Source: Nitriliruptoraceae bacterium (GTDB lineage Bacteria > Actinomycetota > Nitriliruptoria > Nitriliruptorales > Nitriliruptoraceae). From it: DNA of 49,819 nucleotides. Every line of letters begins with the position of its first letter. The stretch's first letter is position 1. Position numbers and translations under genes: made by a program. Location: contig PXDB01000020.1 in assembly GCA_003565155.1 (NCBI GenBank), positions 1 to 49,819 on the forward strand. Reading direction: 5' to 3'. The notes beneath the pieces were generated by a model that made no database searches, was not told the origin of the DNA, and saw nothing but the letters and a program-made list of their open reading frames with translations. Below, in pieces: positions 33,984 to 43,160 of the stretch.

Positions 33984-34072
33984 CCGGCTGATGGCGGCAG
34001 ACTAACCGCGGACCCGGACCTACCCTCCGGGCAGGGGTGCCCGCAGCGACCGGTGGCCCCACGGAGACGGCA

Positions 34073-34369
34073 GTGGCGGAGCTCAGCGCCGGTGAGGTGC
34101 TCGCGGTCGTGCTCGGCGTCGCGCTGGTGCTGATCGGTGCCACGGGTGCCACCATGACCCAACGCCACCTCGATGCCACGGGCCGCTCCCGGCTGGCCCT
34201 GCTGGCCCTGGTGCCCTACGGCGTGCTGATCGGTGCCGGGGCGGCCCTGGTCCGTGGCTGGGACCTCGCGGCCGCGCTGGTGGTCGGGGCGGTGCTCGTC
34301 CCGGTGGTCGGCGCCGCCGGCCGGGTGATCGAGGTCCGTCGCGCGCGCCGTGCCCGGGACCGATCCTGA
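34073..34369 (+). CDS. Small hypothetical membrane protein
   Basis: 98 residues from the GTG at 34073, which has GGAG 7 bases upstream; an in-frame GTG at 34037 lacks a site. It has three hydrophobic segments: EVLAVVLGVALVLIGATGA, LALLALVPYGVLIGAGAAL and LAAALVVGAVLVPVVGAAG. A basic tail (RRARRARDRS) should lie in the cytoplasm. I do not recognise a family. It is divergent from the AspT-like gene and 107 bases upstream of the ABC transporter, which has its own ribosome site. Confidence 0.6.
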   Translation: MAELSAGEVLAVVLGVALVLIGATGATMTQRHLDATGRSRLALLALVPYGVLIGAGAALVRGWDLAAALVVGAVLVPVVGAAGRVIEVRRARRARDRS

Positions 34370-34476
34370 GGCTGGCAGCTCCTCCGCCCGGAGGGTGAGC
34401 GGTTCCTCCCCGCGGACGATGGGTCGGTGTGCGCAGGTACGTAGCGTGGGGTGCCAACCTCGGAGAGGAGAACCCC

Positions 34477-35388
34477 GTGACCGCGACCACCGACGCGGCG
34501 ACCCCCGTGGAGGTGTCGGGGCTGACCAAACGCTACGGCGAGCAACTCGCCGTCGACGGCGTCAGCTTCGCGCTCCCACCCGGCCGGGTCGTCGGCTTCC
34601 TCGGCCCCAACGGGGCGGGCAAGTCCACCACGATGCGGATGATGATCGGGCTGACCGCACCCACCGCCGGTACCGCCACCTTCGGCGGTGTGCCCTTCCA
34701 CGACCTCGACGATCCGGTGCGCACCGTCGGTTCCATCGTCGACGGTGTCGGCTACCACCCGGGCCGCAAGGCCATCGATGAGCTGCGCATCACCGCGACC
34801 ACCAGCGGTATCGGGCGGGAACGGTGCGATGAGGTGATGGAGCTCGTCGGCCTGCAGGAGGCGGCCACCAAGCGGGTCGGCCAGTTCTCCCTCGGGATGC
34901 GTCAGCGGCTGGGTCTCGCCCAGGCCCTGCTCGGCGACCCGGAGGTGCTGTTGCTCGACGAACCCGCCAACGGCCTGGACCCGGAGGGCATCCACTGGGT
35001 CCGCCAGCTCCTGCGCCACCTCGCCGGTCAGGGTCGTTCCATCCTGGTCTCCTCCCACCTGCTGGGGGAGATCTCCCGGCTGGCTGACGAGGTGATGGTG
35101 ATCCGGCGCGGTCGGCTGGTCGCCAACGCCACCGTGGACGAGCTGACCGGGGCCGCCGCCGGCGGGACCGCGGTCCGCTCCGCCGCCGACGACCGGCTCA
35201 CCGAGCAGCTCGAGGTGGCGGGCGCCGAGGTGACCCGTACCGACGGGCTGCTGGTGGTCTCGCTGCCGCCGGACGAGGTCGGTCGGATCGCCCTCGCGGC
35301 CCAGGTCGCCCTCTTCGAGCTCCGACCGGCGGTCGCCGAGCTCGAGGACGTGTTCATGGAGCTGACCGCCGGGGGAGGGATCGGCTGA
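34477..35388 (+). CDS. ABC transporter ATP-binding protein (ABC-2/drug-export type)
   Basis: 303 residues; GTG at 34477 preceded by GGAGAGGAG. Walker A (GPNGAGKST), Q-loop region, signature FSLGMRQRL, Walker B (LLLDEPANGLD) and the switch His (SSHLLGEIS) are all intact. A C-terminal 80-residue extension ends in VAELEDVFMELTAG, typical of bacitracin/antibiotic exporters with ABC-2 permeases. The energy-providing subunit of the exporter formed with the next gene, whose ATG shares one base with this stop codon. The cargo is unknown. Confidence 0.93.
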   Translation: MTATTDAATPVEVSGLTKRYGEQLAVDGVSFALPPGRVVGFLGPNGAGKSTTMRMMIGLTAPTAGTATFGGVPFHDLDDPVRTVGSIVDGVGYHPGRKAIDELRITATTSGIGRERCDEVMELVGLQEAATKRVGQFSLGMRQRLGLAQALLGDPEVLLLDEPANGLDPEGIHWVRQLLRHLAGQGRSILVSSHLLGEISRLADEVMVIRRGRLVANATVDELTGAAAGGTAVRSAADDRLTEQLEVAGAEVTRTDGLLVVSLPPDEVGRIALAAQVALFELRPAVAELEDVFMELTAGGGIG

Positions 35389-36134
35389 TGTCGCTCATCG
35401 TCGCAGAGGTCCGCAAGCTCACCACCGTGTGGACGACGGCCATCCTCACCCTGGTCGGCGCCGCCGTGGCCGTGGTCGGTGGTGCCTTCTTCGTCTTCGA
35501 GTCGGAGTTCTCGGGCGCGTTCCTCGGCCAGGACGCCCAGATCGCCGCGGTCATCGACCAGGTCGGTGGCATCGCGATCGTCGCGACGATCGTCGGCCTG
35601 CTCTCGGTGACCACCGAGTTCCGCCACGAGACCATCGGTCGCACCCTGCAGCTGGTACCGAGCCGCACCCGGGTCGTCGCATCGAAGATGGTGGTAGGTG
35701 CGGTGTACGGGGTCCTCTTCTTCGTGCTCGGCGCGCTGCCCCTGTTCGGGGTGATGCTGGTGTCCGGGCAGGAGCTCGAGTTCGGCGAGCTGACCCGAGA
35801 GGCGTTGTGGCAGGGGCCCGTCGGCCTCGTCCTCATGACGGTGTTCGGTGTGGCGCTCGGGGCGCTGCTGCGCAGCCAGGTGGTCGCCATCTCGCTCACG
35901 CTGGTCTACTTCTTCGTCATCGAGACGCTGTTCGTGCAGTTCCTGCCGGAGGTCGGGCAGTGGCTGCCCTTCCAGGCCCTCAACGCCCTGTTCGTCTCCG
36001 ACGAGTCCGCCGCGGTGGCCGGTGACATGGCACAGACGGGGCTCGATCCCCTCGTGGGGCTCGCGGTGTTCGTCGGCTACACCCTGGCGGCCGCCATCGC
36101 CGCGGTGGTGCTCATGCGCACCCGCGACGTGTGA
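35388..36134 (+). CDS. ABC-2 type membrane permease
   Basis: 248 residues with six transmembrane segments: an N-terminal helix (TTVWTTAILTLVGAAVAVVG), a long first outer loop, then helices around IVATIVGLLSVTTEFRHET, VYGVLFFVLGALPLFGVML, VGLVLMTVFGVALGALL, VVAISLTLVYFFVIETLFV and a C-terminal helix ending LMRTRDV. The TTEFRHETIGRTL motif is the coupling segment of ABC-2 permeases. It overlaps the ATPase gene by one base (TGATG) and ends 3 bases before the convergent GH57 gene. It is probably a homodimeric exporter channel. Confidence 0.9.
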   Translation: MSLIVAEVRKLTTVWTTAILTLVGAAVAVVGGAFFVFESEFSGAFLGQDAQIAAVIDQVGGIAIVATIVGLLSVTTEFRHETIGRTLQLVPSRTRVVASKMVVGAVYGVLFFVLGALPLFGVMLVSGQELEFGELTREALWQGPVGLVLMTVFGVALGALLRSQVVAISLTLVYFFVIETLFVQFLPEVGQWLPFQALNALFVSDESAAVAGDMAQTGLDPLVGLAVFVGYTLAAAIAAVVLMRTRDV

Positions 36135-36137
36135 GGC

Positions 36138-37826
36138 TCACCCCCGGTCGAGGGCAGCGACCAGCGCGCCGACCTCGACCGGGGCCAGCACGCGTGCCTC
36201 CCGGTCTGCGAGATGCGCGTCCTCGTCCCGGCCCTCCTCGATCGCGGCGCACAGGGCGTGCAGGGCGGCCCCGTGATGGTCGATCCGGTCCCGCGCGTAC
36301 GCCGGGCTGGCGCCCCGGGTGGCCATGAAGGGCCAGTCCGACGCCTGGAGCTGGGCCAGCTCCCGGGCCACCTGTGCCCGTTGGCGGTCCGTCCCCCGGC
36401 CGCCCGACAGCGCACGTCGTGCCCGCTCCTCAGCCTCCCTGAGCTGACGCCACAGCGGGCGGGTCTCCGGCGTGACCCAGCTCGCGTGGCCCTTGGCGTA
36501 GCCCCAGGAGGACTCGGGCAGGGTGAGCCGGCGGGTCGGCGGGTGCCGCTCCAGCCGCCCCGCCAGGGTCGTCGTCGTGAGCCGTGGGTCCTCGAGCACC
36601 CGCCGGAGGACCATCTCCAGGAACCCGATCCCCTCGAACCACCAGTGGCCGAACAGCTCGGTGTCGTAGGCGGCCACCACGACCCTGCCAGGACGGGGAT
36701 CGAGCACCTCGCGCAGCACGCCGTGGAGGTGCTCAGCGTCGCGCTGGACCTGCGCGGCCGCCGGGTCCGGCTCGTAGACGTCCTTCGATCCCGGTGGCAG
36801 GGCATGGTCGGTGACCCGCCAGGAGGGGTGGGTGCCGAAGGTGCCCCGCGAGAAGTAGTCCCGGTACCACGGGTTGCCGGGGTAGCCCCCCGAGGGCGAC
36901 CACACGTGGTAGGCCACGGACAGGTCGCGGGCGAAGGCGGCCACGCCGCTGTCGCCGATCCACACGGCGTCGTGGACCACCTCGTCCGGGTGCGCGGTGC
37001 CGGGTGTGGGGACCTCGGGACGTGCGGTCCAGTCACGTTCCGGCCCGCCGACCGCGCGGATCAACGTCGGTGCGTCCACCAGGACGTGGTCCACGCCGTG
37101 CGCGGCGTACACCTCCTCCAGGCCCGCCAGCCGCGGACCCGAGCGCGGCAGCACCGGGGTGCCCTGGGCGTCGACCCGTCGTGGCCGCGCCGTCGCGTCG
37201 GCCACCCGGCCGGCCGGGCGGTAGGCGAGTTCCGGCGGCCACAGGCCGGTGGGACGCGCCCCCGCCCAGCGGGCGTGGTGTTCCAGCCCGAGGGTGAGCT
37301 GCGCGTCCACCAGGTCGGGGTCGGGGGTCAGGGGCAGGTAGGCATGGGTCGCGGGGCCGCCGAGCAGCTCGATCACCCCCGCCTCGGCCAGCTCGCGCCA
37401 CACCGCCAGCAGCCCGCCACGACGCTGCACGTCCTCGTGCAGCGCGAGCAGGTCCTGGTACCGGCGCCAGAAGAACCCCGCGAGGTCGCGGACGGCCGGT
37501 TCGAGGTGCAGGTGCCAGCGCTGCTCCTCCGCCCGCCACATCTGCCCGCCGAGCCAGGTGCCGAGGTCCCTGGCCGCGCGGTGGTCAGCGACCTGGTGGG
37601 CCACCGCCGGGGTCACGCCCAGCGTCAGCACCGCCCGATGCCCCTGGTCGGCGAGCCGCTCCAACATCGCCGTCACCGGGAGCCAGGAGGTCCCCCACGC
37701 CTCGAACAGCCACTCCTCCCCGACCGGCCACACCCCGTGGTTGCGGAGTTCCGGGAGGTGGGTGTGCAGCACCAGGGCGAGTTCGCCCGGCGCGGCGTCG
37801 CCCGCGGCAGCACCGCCGCCGGTCAC
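36138..37826 (-). CDS. GH57 1,4-alpha-glucan branching enzyme (Rv3031-like)
   Basis: 562 residues from the GTG at 37826, which forms a GTGA overlap with the methyltransferase upstream. The first domain begins LALVLHTHLPELRNHG, the standard GH57 entry. The catalytic nucleophile is Glu199 in GLWPPELAY and the acid/base is Asp388 in AYDTELFGHWWFEG. A C-terminal helical DUF1957 domain follows (for example SSWGYAKGHASWV), as in true GH57 branching enzymes. It would add alpha-1,6 branches to glucan. In mycobacteria the same methyltransferase-GH57 pair next to etfBA serves methylglucose lipopolysaccharide synthesis. The Rv3032-type glycosyltransferase that follows there is absent here, where an ABC exporter comes next. 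Confidence 0.92.
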   Translation of the reverse strand: MTGGGAAAGDAAPGELALVLHTHLPELRNHGVWPVGEEWLFEAWGTSWLPVTAMLERLADQGHRAVLTLGVTPAVAHQVADHRAARDLGTWLGGQMWRAEEQRWHLHLEPAVRDLAGFFWRRYQDLLALHEDVQRRGGLLAVWRELAEAGVIELLGGPATHAYLPLTPDPDLVDAQLTLGLEHHARWAGARPTGLWPPELAYRPAGRVADATARPRRVDAQGTPVLPRSGPRLAGLEEVYAAHGVDHVLVDAPTLIRAVGGPERDWTARPEVPTPGTAHPDEVVHDAVWIGDSGVAAFARDLSVAYHVWSPSGGYPGNPWYRDYFSRGTFGTHPSWRVTDHALPPGSKDVYEPDPAAAQVQRDAEHLHGVLREVLDPRPGRVVVAAYDTELFGHWWFEGIGFLEMVLRRVLEDPRLTTTTLAGRLERHPPTRRLTLPESSWGYAKGHASWVTPETRPLWRQLREAEERARRALSGGRGTDRQRAQVARELAQLQASDWPFMATRGASPAYARDRIDHHGAALHALCAAIEEGRDEDAHLADREARVLAPVEVGALVAALDRG

Positions 37827-38611
37827 ACCGGCTCCCGGCAGACCGCGAGCAGGTCCAGGCTGGCATCGAGATCCTCGGTGCCGAGCCGGAAGTCCGCTTC
37901 CTCGGTCCCGTGGACCACCTCGCGGAGCCACGTCGGCCACGCCTCGGCCGGCGTCGCCCCGAGCAGCCGGGGCACCGACACCCCCCGTCGCGCCTCGAGC
38001 TGGGCCAGCCGGCCCGCATGGTGCACCCCCTGCACCTGCTCCACGAGCAACCCGGCACGGGTCAGCAACCGTTGCAGTTCGCCCGCGGTGAACTCCACGG
38101 TGTGGAAGGGGTTCACGGGCGTGTCGCTGTCGGGGGTGAAGGTCAGCCGGTTGGGGGTCGCGATCAGGAGCCGGCCCCCGGGCCGGGTGAGCCGGCGCAT
38201 CTCGGCGAGGAACCCCGGGATGTCGTGCAGGTGCTCGATCACCTGGAAGGACACCACCACATCCACGTGTGCGTCCGGCACCGGCACGTCGCGCAGCTCG
38301 GCGGCCACCACCTCGATGCCGGCGTCGTCCGCGGCGTACCGCGACCGGGCGTGGGCGACGGTGGGCTCGTCGAGGTCCACGCCGATGACACGGTCGGCGC
38401 CGGCCGACCGCAACAGCACGAGGCCGTACCCCTCACCGCACCCGGCGTCGAGCACGACCGCGGCGTCGCGCGCGGCGACCACCCGGGCAGCAGCGCGGTA
38501 GGCCACCAGGTGGCGGAGGAACCAGTACCGCTCGTCCGGGATGCCGGGCAGGGTCCGTTCACCGGTCAGCGGCAGGGGATGGCCCTCTGACGGGCCGCAG
38601 GAGGCAGGCAT
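37823..38611 (-). CDS. SAM-dependent methyltransferase (Rv3030-like)
   Basis: 262 residues; ATG at 38611. Motif I is LDAGCGEGYGLVLL, the acidic beta2 end is VIGVDLDEPTVAH, and the catalytic-site region is VVVSFQVIEHLHDIPGFL, followed by TRPGGRLLIATPN. The PFHTVEFTAGELQRLL stretch is common in methyltransferases of polysaccharide and lipid pathways. Its position, coupled to a GH57 branching enzyme and divergent from etfBA, matches mycobacterial Rv3030. A role in methylating a glucan or its acceptor is therefore plausible but inferred. The ribosome site is weak and the gene may share the bidirectional promoter region with etfBA. Confidence 0.85.
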   Translation of the reverse strand: MPASCGPSEGHPLPLTGERTLPGIPDERYWFLRHLVAYRAAARVVAARDAAVVLDAGCGEGYGLVLLRSAGADRVIGVDLDEPTVAHARSRYAADDAGIEVVAAELRDVPVPDAHVDVVVSFQVIEHLHDIPGFLAEMRRLTRPGGRLLIATPNRLTFTPDSDTPVNPFHTVEFTAGELQRLLTRAGLLVEQVQGVHHAGRLAQLEARRGVSVPRLLGATPAEAWPTWLREVVHGTEEADFRLGTEDLDASLDLLAVCREPV

Positions 38612-38649
38612 GCCCGCAGCGTAGGTCCGTGCCGCCGCATCCCTTGATT

Positions 38650-38677
38650 TTGAGTGGTCACTCAAGTTCCATACGGT
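38650..38677 (+). promoter_or_regulatory. Palindromic operator overlapping the etfBA promoter
   Basis: TTGAGTG-GT-CACTCAA (38650-38665) is a perfect 7-2-7 inverted repeat. A plausible promoter uses TTGAGT (38650-38655) as -35 and TACGGT (38672-38677) as -10 with 16 bases between, so a bound protein would block the -35. The motif resembles TetR-type operators of fatty-acid regulators (Bacillus FadR, which controls etf genes, has a similar TGAATGA-TCATTCA pattern). The regulator is not in the window. Confidence 0.6.
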
Positions 38678-38732
38678 TCGGAGCGAACGGCGACCTACGC
38701 CGGTCGCGAGCCGACGCGAGAGGGAGCAGCGC

Positions 38733-39518
38733 ATGAAGGTCATCGTCCCCGTCAAGCGCACACCGGACACCGCCGGGGAAAAGGTCATCGACCCGGGGAG
38801 TCTGACGCTCGATCGGGAGGCCGGCGAAGCCGTGCTCTGCCCGGTCAACGAGTTCTCCATCGAGGAGGCCGTGCGGCTGAAGGAGCAGCACGGCGCCGAG
38901 GTCACGGTGCTGGTCGTGGGCCCGGAGTCCGCCCAGTCGACCGTGCGCAAGGCCCTGTCCTACGGCCTGGATGCCGGTCTGCAGATCACCGACGAGGCGA
39001 TCGCCGGGTCTGACTCGCTCGGGACCGCCCGGGTGATCGCCGCAGCGCTCGAGGAGGAGGAGTTCGACCTGGTGCTGTTCGGCGGCCAGTCAACGGACGC
39101 CCGCACCTCGCTCGTGCCGGCGGCGGTCGCGGAGCTGCTGGGCCTGCCCAGCCTGACCTACGCGCGCTACATGGAGGTCGACGGCGACGACGTCATCGTC
39201 CACCGCGAGCACGAGGAGGGCTGGGACGTCGTCGCGGCCAAGCTGCCGGCCGTGGTGAGCATCGTCGAGGCCATCAACGAGCCGCGCTACCCCTCCTTCA
39301 AGGGCATCATGGCAGCCAAGTCCAAGCCGCTCACGGTGAAGAGCCTCAGCGATCTGGGCGTGACGCCGGAGGAGGTCGGTGCCGGCGCCGCCTCGGCCAC
39401 GATGTACGAGTTCGCGCCCCGTCCACCCAAGGAGGCCGGAACCATCATCGAGGACGATGGCAGCGGGGCCGTGGCCGCGCAGCTTGCTGACTGGCTGGTC
39501 GAGAAGAAGTTCGTCTGA
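38733..39518 (+). CDS. etfB: Electron transfer flavoprotein beta subunit
   Basis: 261 residues (also called fixA). The N-terminus MKVIVPVKRTPDT is diagnostic, followed by LCPVNEFSIEEAVRLKE and the AMP/FAD-binding DSLGTARVIAAALEEEEFDLVLFGGQSTD. The ETF recognition loop region (LPAVVSIVEAINEPRYPSFKGIMAAKSKPL) contains the conserved Leu-anchor context. With EtfA it accepts electrons from acyl-CoA dehydrogenases and feeds the quinone pool. GAGAGGGAGC precedes the ATG. It is the first gene of etfBA, under the palindromic operator just upstream. Confidence 0.96.
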   Translation: MKVIVPVKRTPDTAGEKVIDPGSLTLDREAGEAVLCPVNEFSIEEAVRLKEQHGAEVTVLVVGPESAQSTVRKALSYGLDAGLQITDEAIAGSDSLGTARVIAAALEEEEFDLVLFGGQSTDARTSLVPAAVAELLGLPSLTYARYMEVDGDDVIVHREHEEGWDVVAAKLPAVVSIVEAINEPRYPSFKGIMAAKSKPLTVKSLSDLGVTPEEVGAGAASATMYEFAPRPPKEAGTIIEDDGSGAVAAQLADWLVEKKFV

Positions 39519-39572
39519 GGGTCGTGGAGCCGTTCGAGGTGCCCCAAGGTGGGCGAGAGGTGAGGAACACAG

Positions 39573-40556
39573 ATGACCGAGATGCTGGTCCTGATCGACC
39601 ACAGCGACGCCGGCCCGAAGAAGGTGTCGTTGCAGATGCTGAGCAAGGCCCGTGAGCTCGCGGGGATCACCGGTGACGCCGTCGCCGCGGTGTGGTTCGG
39701 CCCGGGAGCGGCCGATGCCGCCGCGACGCTCGGCGCCCACGGTGCCGACAAGTGCTACCACTGGGACTCGCCCGACGCCATGGGCTACGTCACCCTGCCG
39801 CAGGTGGAGGTCCTCGAGGAGCTGATCGACGAGGCGGAGGCTGACACCCTGCTCTTCGCGTCGTCGAACCTGGTCAAGGATGTGGCGGCGCGGCTCGCGA
39901 TCCGCATGGACGCCGGGGTGATCACCGACGTGTCCGGCATCGATCTGGCCGATGACGGGCGCTGGGAAGCCACCAAGGAGGTGTTCGGCGGTGACGTGAT
40001 CACCAAGAGCACCATCGCCGAGGGCAAGCTCAGCTTCATCGGCGTGGCGTCCAACGCCTTCCCCGCGGAGCCGACCGACGCCGGCCCGGCCGAGCTGGTC
40101 GCCCTCGACCACACGCTGTCCGAGGAGGCGATGGCCGCGAAGGTCACCGAGGTGGAGAAGGTGGTCGCCGCCGACCGGCCCGACATCGGTGAGGCGGCCG
40201 TGGTCGTCGTCGGCGGGCGCGGGCTCGGCTCCGAGGACGGGTTCGGGCTCATGGAGCAGTTGGCCGACCTGATGGGCGCCGGGGTCGGCGCGTCGCGTGC
40301 GGCTACCGACGCGGGCTGGTACCCGCACCGCTACCAGATCGGTCAGACCGGCCGGACCATCTCCCCGACGCTCTACCTCGGGTCCGGCATCTCCGGTGCG
40401 ATCCAGCACCGTGCCGGGATGCAGACCTCCCAGAACATCGTGGCGATCAACAAGGACGCGGAGGCCCCGATCTTCCAGATCGCCGACTTCGGTGTGGTCG
40501 GCGACCTCTACAAGGTGGTGCCCAAGCTCGTCGAGGAGCTCGAGAGCCGGGACTGA
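39573..40556 (+). CDS. etfA: Electron transfer flavoprotein alpha subunit
   Basis: 327 residues (also called fixB). The C-terminal FAD-binding domain is complete: [18 protein letters not shown], the [22 protein letters not shown] stretch (shown in part here) and [13 protein letters not shown], then [27 protein letters not shown] residues near the end. It forms the heterodimer with EtfB and holds FAD. It starts 54 bases after etfB with GAGG upstream, and ends before a strong hairpin. Likely partners in this window are the acyl-CoA dehydrogenase of the megasynthase operon and general beta-oxidation enzymes. Confidence 0.96.
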   Translation: MTEMLVLIDHSDAGPKKVSLQMLSKARELAGITGDAVAAVWFGPGAADAAATLGAHGADKCYHWDSPDAMGYVTLPQVEVLEELIDEAEADTLLFASSNLVKDVAARLAIRMDAGVITDVSGIDLADDGRWEATKEVFGGDVITKSTIAEGKLSFIGVASNAFPAEPTDAGPAELVALDHTLSEEAMAAKVTEVEKVVAADRPDIGEAAVVVVGGRGLGSEDGFGLMEQLADLMGAGVGASRAATDAGWYPHRYQIGQTGRTISPTLYLGSGISGAIQHRAGMQTSQNIVAINKDAEAPIFQIADFGVVGDLYKVVPKLVEELESRD

Positions 40557-40573
40557 CCCACACCGGACCCAGC

Positions 40574-40603
40574 GGTGCCCCGGCCGTGGTTGGCCGGGGC
40601 ACC
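40574..40603 (+). terminator. Strong bidirectional hairpin between etfA and csbD
   Basis: GGTGCCCCGGCC (40574-40585) pairs perfectly with GGCCGGGGCACC (40592-40603) around GTGGTT. The 12-bp stem lies between two convergent genes and can serve both strands. No T tract follows, as is common in high-GC actinobacteria. Confidence 0.8.
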
Positions 40604-40623
40604 GTGCTGTCCGGATCGCTCGG

Positions 40624-40842
40624 TCAGCTGCGGGCGTCGTCGTCCTCGTCCTCATCCTCGCCGGTGAGCGCGTCCTTCGCGGCGTCGGCCACGCCCTTGG
40701 CGGTGTCCTTGGCCTCGTCGATGGCCTCGCCCGCCTTGCCCTTGGCGTGCTGGGTGCGGCCCTCGGAGGCCAGCTCCTCATCGCCGGTGGCCTTGCCCGC
40801 GGCTTCCTTCGCCTTGCCGACGAAACGGTCCTTGCTGCTCAT
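40624..40842 (-). CDS. CsbD-family stress protein
   Basis: 72 residues, ATG at 40842 with AGGAG 7 bases upstream. The N-terminal half is the CsbD motif: KDRFVGKAKEAAGKATGDEEL and then GKAGEAIDEAKDTAKG (shown in parts). The C-terminus is strongly acidic (EDEDEDDDARS). CsbD-like proteins are small, highly charged and general-stress induced. Their biochemical role is unknown. It lies alone between a terminator and the YbaK gene. Confidence 0.88.
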   Translation of the reverse strand: MSSKDRFVGKAKEAAGKATGDEELASEGRTQHAKGKAGEAIDEAKDTAKGVADAAKDALTGEDEDEDDDARS

Positions 40843-41015
40843 GTACGGCTCCTGACGGCCTGCGCGGCCCTCGTGTGCTCGGTGATGCGTATCGTGCGGG
40901 TGGGAGAGGTGTTCGGTGGGCTGACGCTGGGGTCGAACGGCCGGGAGGGTGACCTGGGCGCCCGTCCGACCGTGGCCGCTCGACCGTGGTCGTCCTGCCC
41001 TGGCCGGTCCGCGCC

Positions 41016-41483
41016 TCAGCCTGCGACGTCCACCACCTCGGCATCGCTCACTCGGACCAGCACCGACGGTTCGACCCCGAACACCTGCGTCGGCGTACCT
41101 GCGGCTGCCCACACCTGCGGCAGCGCCGTGAGATCGCGGTCGCACAGCACCCGCAGCGCCCGGTCGAGGCCGAAGGGTGGCGTGCCGCCGATGGCGTAGC
41201 CCGTGGCCTCGCGGACCTCGGCGGCGGTGGCCTTGCGCACCACCTCGGCGTCGAGGGTGGTCGCCAGCCGCTGCTCGTCGACCCGGTTCGCGCCGGAGGT
41301 CAGGACCAGCACCGGCGCGTCGTCGGCCATGAACACCAGGGACTTCACGATCGCCGCCACCTCGCACCCGATGGCGCGGGCCGCGTCCTCGGCGGTGCGG
41401 GTGCCCTCCGGGAAGTCGGACACCTCGAGATCGAGGCCGCGCTCGGCCGCCCGAGCGAGGAACCGTTCAGCGCCGTTCGCCAT
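41016..41483 (-). CDS. YbaK/EbsC-type aminoacyl-tRNA editing protein
   Basis: 155 residues with the YbaK fold: the conserved Lys in IVKSLVFMADD, then VLVLTSGANRVDEQRLA, and the loop ATGYAIGGTPPFGLD. It probably hydrolyses a mischarged tRNA (Cys-tRNA-Pro or a related product) as a free-standing editing factor. The AGGAG ribosome site is 9 bases upstream of the ATG. It is followed at close distance upstream by the hypothetical gene on the same strand (33 bases), which suggests co-transcription. Confidence 0.92.
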   Translation of the reverse strand: MANGAERFLARAAERGLDLEVSDFPEGTRTAEDAARAIGCEVAAIVKSLVFMADDAPVLVLTSGANRVDEQRLATTLDAEVVRKATAAEVREATGYAIGGTPPFGLDRALRVLCDRDLTALPQVWAAAGTPTQVFGVEPSVLVRVSDAEVVDVAG

Positions 41484-41516
41484 CGAGGTCGCTCCTGATC
41501 GGGGAGGGTCCGGGCG

Positions 41517-41912
41517 TCAGCCCGCCAGCGTGACGCTGCCGCTGAGCGGCGGCGCGTCCGCGGCGAGCTCGACCACCACCTCGAGGGTGGCGCCCGGCTG
41601 CGGGGTGGCGACGATGCGGACCTCGCCGTTGGAGAACCAGCGGTCACCGCGGCCCACCGCGTCGAAGACCTCCACCTCGGCGCCGTCCACGCGGACCCGC
41701 CACGCCTCCTTCGGGGGCACGCGTCGGGCGAGGCGCTGCTGCCCCTCGATGTCCACGCGGGCGAAGCGCAGGTCGGTCCAGCCCTGCCACCGCTCCAGGC
41801 TGAGCAGGGTGAGGCGGTGCCCGAGCACCGTGCCGAGCTCCAGGCCGATCGGGAGCACCCCACCCGGCACGGGCGGGAAGGGGGCGTCGTAGGGCAGGTG
41901 GGGGGCACTCAC
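41517..41912 (-). CDS. Hypothetical protein
   Basis: 131 residues from the GTG at 41912 ([20 protein letters not shown]), with GAGGCG 8 bases upstream. The frame extends further but would overlap the divergent cysteine desulfurase start. The protein looks all-beta: [25 protein letters not shown] and later [19 protein letters not shown]. No signal peptide or membrane helix is evident. I do not recognise the family. It is probably co-transcribed with the YbaK-type gene. Confidence 0.65.
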   Translation of the reverse strand: MSAPHLPYDAPFPPVPGGVLPIGLELGTVLGHRLTLLSLERWQGWTDLRFARVDIEGQQRLARRVPPKEAWRVRVDGAEVEVFDAVGRGDRWFSNGEVRIVATPQPGATLEVVVELAADAPPLSGSVTLAG

Positions 41913-41966
41913 GGTGGTCGCCTCGCCGGGTCGTATCGGGACACCGACGCTACCGTCGGGGCCACC

Positions 41967-43160
41967 ATGACGTCCTACCTCGACCACGCCGCCAGTTCAC
42001 CGCCCCGCCCGGAGGCGCGGGCGGCGTTGGCGCGCGCCCTGGACGCCGCCAACGCCTCGGCCACCCACCTCGCCGGCCAGGACGCCCGCGCGGTGGTGGA
42101 GGAGGCGCGCGAGGACGTGGCGGCGGCGCTCGGCTGCTCGCCCCACGAGGTGGTGTTCACCTCCGGCGGCACCGAGGCCGACAACCTGGCCGTCAAGGGC
42201 GTGGTGTGGGCGGCCCGCGAACGCACCCGCGGCGTGCCGCACCTGGTGACCACCGGCGTGGAACACCCCGCGGTGCTCGACGCGGCGCGGTGGCTGGCGG
42301 CGCGCGGGGACGCGGAGCTGACGGTGGTGGCCCCCCGTCGGGACGGCCGTGTCGAGGTGGAGCGGGTGCTCGACGCCGTGCGCCCGGAGACGGCGCTGGT
42401 GAGCGTGATGGCCGCGAACAACGAGCTGGGCGCGGTCAACGACGTCGTGACGCTGGCGGCGGCGCTGAGGGAGCGGGGGGTAGCGCTCCACACCGACGCG
42501 GTGCAGGCCGTCGCCACCCTGGACGTCGACGTGGCCCGGTGGGGGGTCGATGCGCTGGCGCTGTCGGCGCACAAGTTCGGCGGGCCCCAGGGCGTGGGCG
42601 TCGCGATGCTGCGCCGTGGGCTCGGTGTCGTGCCGCTGTCCCACGGCGGGGGGCAGGACCGGGGGGTGCGGTCCGGCACCTTCTCCGTCGGGCTGGACGC
42701 GGCCTGCGCAGCCGCGTTGACCGCCGCGGTGGCAGAGCGGGCAGCGGTGCGCGACCGGCTGCACGGGTGGACCGACCGGTTGGCCGGTGCCGTCGTCGCA
42801 CTGCCTGGCGTCACACGCTCCGGGCCCACCGCGCCGGAGCACCGTCTGGCCTCGCACCTGCACCTGCTGCTCGAGGGTGTCGATCCGACGGCCCTGGCCC
42901 TCACCCTCGACCTGGCCGGGGTGGCCGCCTCCTCGGGTGCCGCGTGCGGCGCGGGCGCCGCGACGGCGTCGCCGGTGCTGGAGGCGTGCGGCCTCGGGGG
43001 CACCCCACTGCGGCTCAGCCTCGGGTGGTCCACGACCGCAGCGGAGGTGGACCACGCGATCGGGGTGCTCACCGCGGTGCTGCCGGCGCTGCGCGCCGGT
43101 GCCGCCCCCGCCGATGCGCTGCGTGCGGTCCGCACGGTCCCCGGCACGGTGGGTGCCTGA
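41967..43160 (+). CDS. iscS: Cysteine desulfurase (NifS/IscS family)
   Basis: 397 residues starting [13 protein letters not shown], the family's typical opening. The PLP-binding Lys is in [11 protein letters not shown]. The His stacking on PLP is in [10 protein letters not shown], and the catalytic persulfide Cys lies in the loop [11 protein letters not shown]. It takes sulfur from cysteine for iron-sulfur clusters and tRNA thiolation. It ends in a TGATG overlap with mnmA, so it probably supplies sulfur directly to MnmA for 2-thiouridine. The same desulfurase-MnmA pairing is found in mycobacteria. No strong ribosome site is visible before the ATG. Confidence 0.94.
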   Translation: MTSYLDHAASSPPRPEARAALARALDAANASATHLAGQDARAVVEEAREDVAAALGCSPHEVVFTSGGTEADNLAVKGVVWAARERTRGVPHLVTTGVEHPAVLDAARWLAARGDAELTVVAPRRDGRVEVERVLDAVRPETALVSVMAANNELGAVNDVVTLAAALRERGVALHTDAVQAVATLDVDVARWGVDALALSAHKFGGPQGVGVAMLRRGLGVVPLSHGGGQDRGVRSGTFSVGLDAACAAALTAAVAERAAVRDRLHGWTDRLAGAVVALPGVTRSGPTAPEHRLASHLHLLLEGVDPTALALTLDLAGVAASSGAACGAGAATASPVLEACGLGGTPLRLSLGWSTTAAEVDHAIGVLTAVLPALRAGAAPADALRAVRTVPGTVGA

